Positions 4,811 through 6,034 of a stretch of DNA of 6,034 nucleotides are shown in pieces. The first letter of the stretch is position 1. The number at the start of each line of letters is the position of its first letter. The position numbers and the translations under genes are program-made. Below the pieces are notes generated by a model that saw nothing but the letters and a program-made list of their open reading frames with translations, was not told where the DNA came from and ran no database searches. This DNA is from an uncultured Eubacteriales bacterium (lineage in GTDB: Bacteria > Bacillota > Clostridia > Christensenellales > Aristaeellaceae), in the NCBI GenBank assembly GCA_900553905.1, contig USFL01000101.1, positions 1 to 6,034 on the forward strand, in the 5' to 3' direction.

Positions 4811-6034
4811 TTAATCCTCGCATACGACGCGCACGGCGCTTCCGCCCGCAGGCGATGCGCATACCTCGATCTTTCTGGGGATGCATTCCTTGAGCGCGGC
4901 CACATGCGAAATCACACCGATCAGCCGCCGCCCGCCGGCCAGCTCCTGGAGCACGCCAAGGGCGCGCAACAGCGTTTCCTCATCCAGTGTGCCGAAGCCC
5001 TCGTCGATGAACAGCGTGTCCAGCCGCACGCCTCCGCGCCGCGCCTGCACCACGTCGGCAAAGCCCAGCGCCATGGCCAGCGACGCCAGAAACGATTCTC
5101 CGCCGGAGAGCGTGCCCACGTCGCGCACCTTGCCGGTGTGGCGGTCCAGCACGTCCAGCGCAAGGCCTGCCTTGCCGCCCAACCCCTCCTCCTGCTTCTG
5201 GCACAGGCTGAACCGCCCGTCGGACATGCGCGTAAGGCGGACGTTGGCCGCGATGATCACGCGGCGGAAATAGTATTGTAGCAGATAGTTTTCCAGCGGG
5301 ATCTTCCGGGCTCCGCGCACGTTGCCCGACGCCGTACGGTACAGATCGTCCAGCACGCCGAAGTCCTCCAGACGCTGCTCCACCTCATCCACGGCGCGCT
5401 TGAGCTGGGGCAGCAGGCGGCTGTCGTGCGAAAGGCGCGCCTGCGTGTCCTTTTCCTGCCGGAGCAGCGACTCGGTGCGGACGCGCAGGGCCTCGGCACG
5501 GTCTCGCAGGGCTTCGCCGTCCACGGCCTGTTTGCCCTCCCACAGTTCGGCCAGGCTCGCCAACGCCGCCTCGGCAGCCGAAAGCGCGCTTTCGTAGCGG
5601 GCGAGGCGGGCGGCTATGGCGTTTTCCTCCGCCTCCTCCATCAGTGCGGCGCGATAGGCGGCCTCGCCGTCAAAGCCTTCGTCGCCCAGAGCGTCGCGCC
5701 AGGCGGCATCCGCATCCAGAGCCAAAGCCGCCTGCGCCTCGCGCTCGCTCCGGCCGCTGGCCAGCAGAGCGCGCGCGGCCTCCAGCGCGCTTTGCGCCGC
5801 CTGATGCTCGCGCCGCGCATCCTCCATGGCCCGGCGAAGGTCATCTATCAGGCGGGTGAAGCGGGCATGTTTCTCCCGGCATTCCTTCTCCAACGCCTCA
5901 TCGGGGGTCTTGTCGCCGATCACCTCCGCGAGCCGCTGACGCAGATGCTCAAGATCGCTTCGGGCGGCGGCGCATTCCTCTCCTGCCCGGCCGGCGGCGT
6001 GGTCGGTTTCGTCGCGCCGGGCGGCGGCGGCGTC
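4811..6034 (-). CDS. sbcC: SbcC-type nuclease ATPase subunit, C-terminal part (5' end outside window)
   Basis: SbcC is the ATPase of the SbcCD (Mre11-Rad50-like) complex. The complex cuts DNA hairpins and processes blocked double-strand ends. The frame is open to the window edge, so only the last 407 residues are seen of a protein usually about 1000 long. The N-terminal Walker A lobe and the zinc hook are outside. Residues 1 to about 235 (window numbering) are Ala/Glu/Arg-rich and heptad-like, matching the returning arm of the long coiled coil. The C-terminal ATPase lobe begins near KIPLENYLLQYYFRRVI (245-261). It contains the ABC signature LSGGES (309-314), Walker B LFIDE (341-345, catalytic Glu 345), the D-loop GTLD (348-351) and the switch His 377 in GVISHVAAL. 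The protein ends shortly after, as in the family. The first in-window start-like codon is a GTG at 5923, inside the coiled coil, and is not the true start. The partner nuclease gene sbcD is normally adjacent upstream and would lie to the right. Confidence 0.95.
   Translation of the reverse strand, partial: DAAAARRDETDHAAGRAGEECAAARSDLEHLRQRLAEVIGDKTPDEALEKECREKHARFTRLIDDLRRAMEDARREHQAAQSALEAARALLASGRSEREAQAALALDADAAWRDALGDEGFDGEAAYRAALMEEAEENAIAARLARYESALSAAEAALASLAELWEGKQAVDGEALRDRAEALRVRTESLLRQEKDTQARLSHDSRLLPQLKRAVDEVEQRLEDFGVLDDLYRTASGNVRGARKIPLENYLLQYYFRRVIIAANVRLTRMSDGRFSLCQKQEEGLGGKAGLALDVLDRHTGKVRDVGTLSGGESFLASLAMALGFADVVQARRGGVRLDTLFIDEGFGTLDEETLLRALGVLQELAGGRRLIGVISHVAALKECIPRKIEVCASPAGGSAVRVVCED

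Noticed and set aside
5924..6034. An independent short protein starting at the GTG at 5923
   Set aside because: The same frame stays open to the window edge with coiled-coil-like sequence, so the GTG is an internal valine codon of sbcC.

Overview
This 6-kb window looks like an ordinary stretch of a GC-rich bacterial chromosome. All six supported protein genes lie on the minus strand, so the window reads right to left. The content points to a Gram-positive anaerobe of the Clostridia: near-consensus sigma-A type promoters (TTGACA / TATAAT), purine-rich Shine-Dalgarno (SD) sequences, tight gene packing and a Bacillus-type group II branched-chain aminotransferase. This placement is an inference from general features; nothing in the window fixes the genus. 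Codon third positions are mostly G or C, which explains the long stop-free frames on the plus strand.

In transcription order, the right end holds the C-terminal 407 residues of an SbcC-type nuclease ATPase that runs off the window. Directly after its stop comes an extended -10 promoter and a small exported protein of the pyridoxamine 5'-phosphate oxidase-like (FMN split-barrel) type. That gene ends at a strong rho-independent terminator at 4168-4202.

Next is a near-perfect promoter (4086-4113) and a short leader of about 70 nt. These drive what looks like a four-gene operon: ilvE (branched-chain aminotransferase), an unrecognised 348-residue acidic soluble protein, an RluA-family pseudouridine synthase, and a Cof-type HAD phosphatase. 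Gaps inside the operon are 37, 6 and 14 nt. It probably ends at the GC-rich hairpin at 74-98. The remaining left edge (1-73) contains a second perfect hairpin and no gene that I can see.

The genes do not form one obvious pathway. The operon joins an amino-acid biosynthesis step to RNA modification and a housekeeping phosphatase. I found no mobile element, CRISPR array, tRNA or rRNA, and no clear novel system. The items most worth a second look are the unknown operon protein, the secreted flavin-type protein, and the ilvE leader, which lacks T-box landmarks but carries a 5' hairpin and a short upstream reading frame overlapping the ilvE start.
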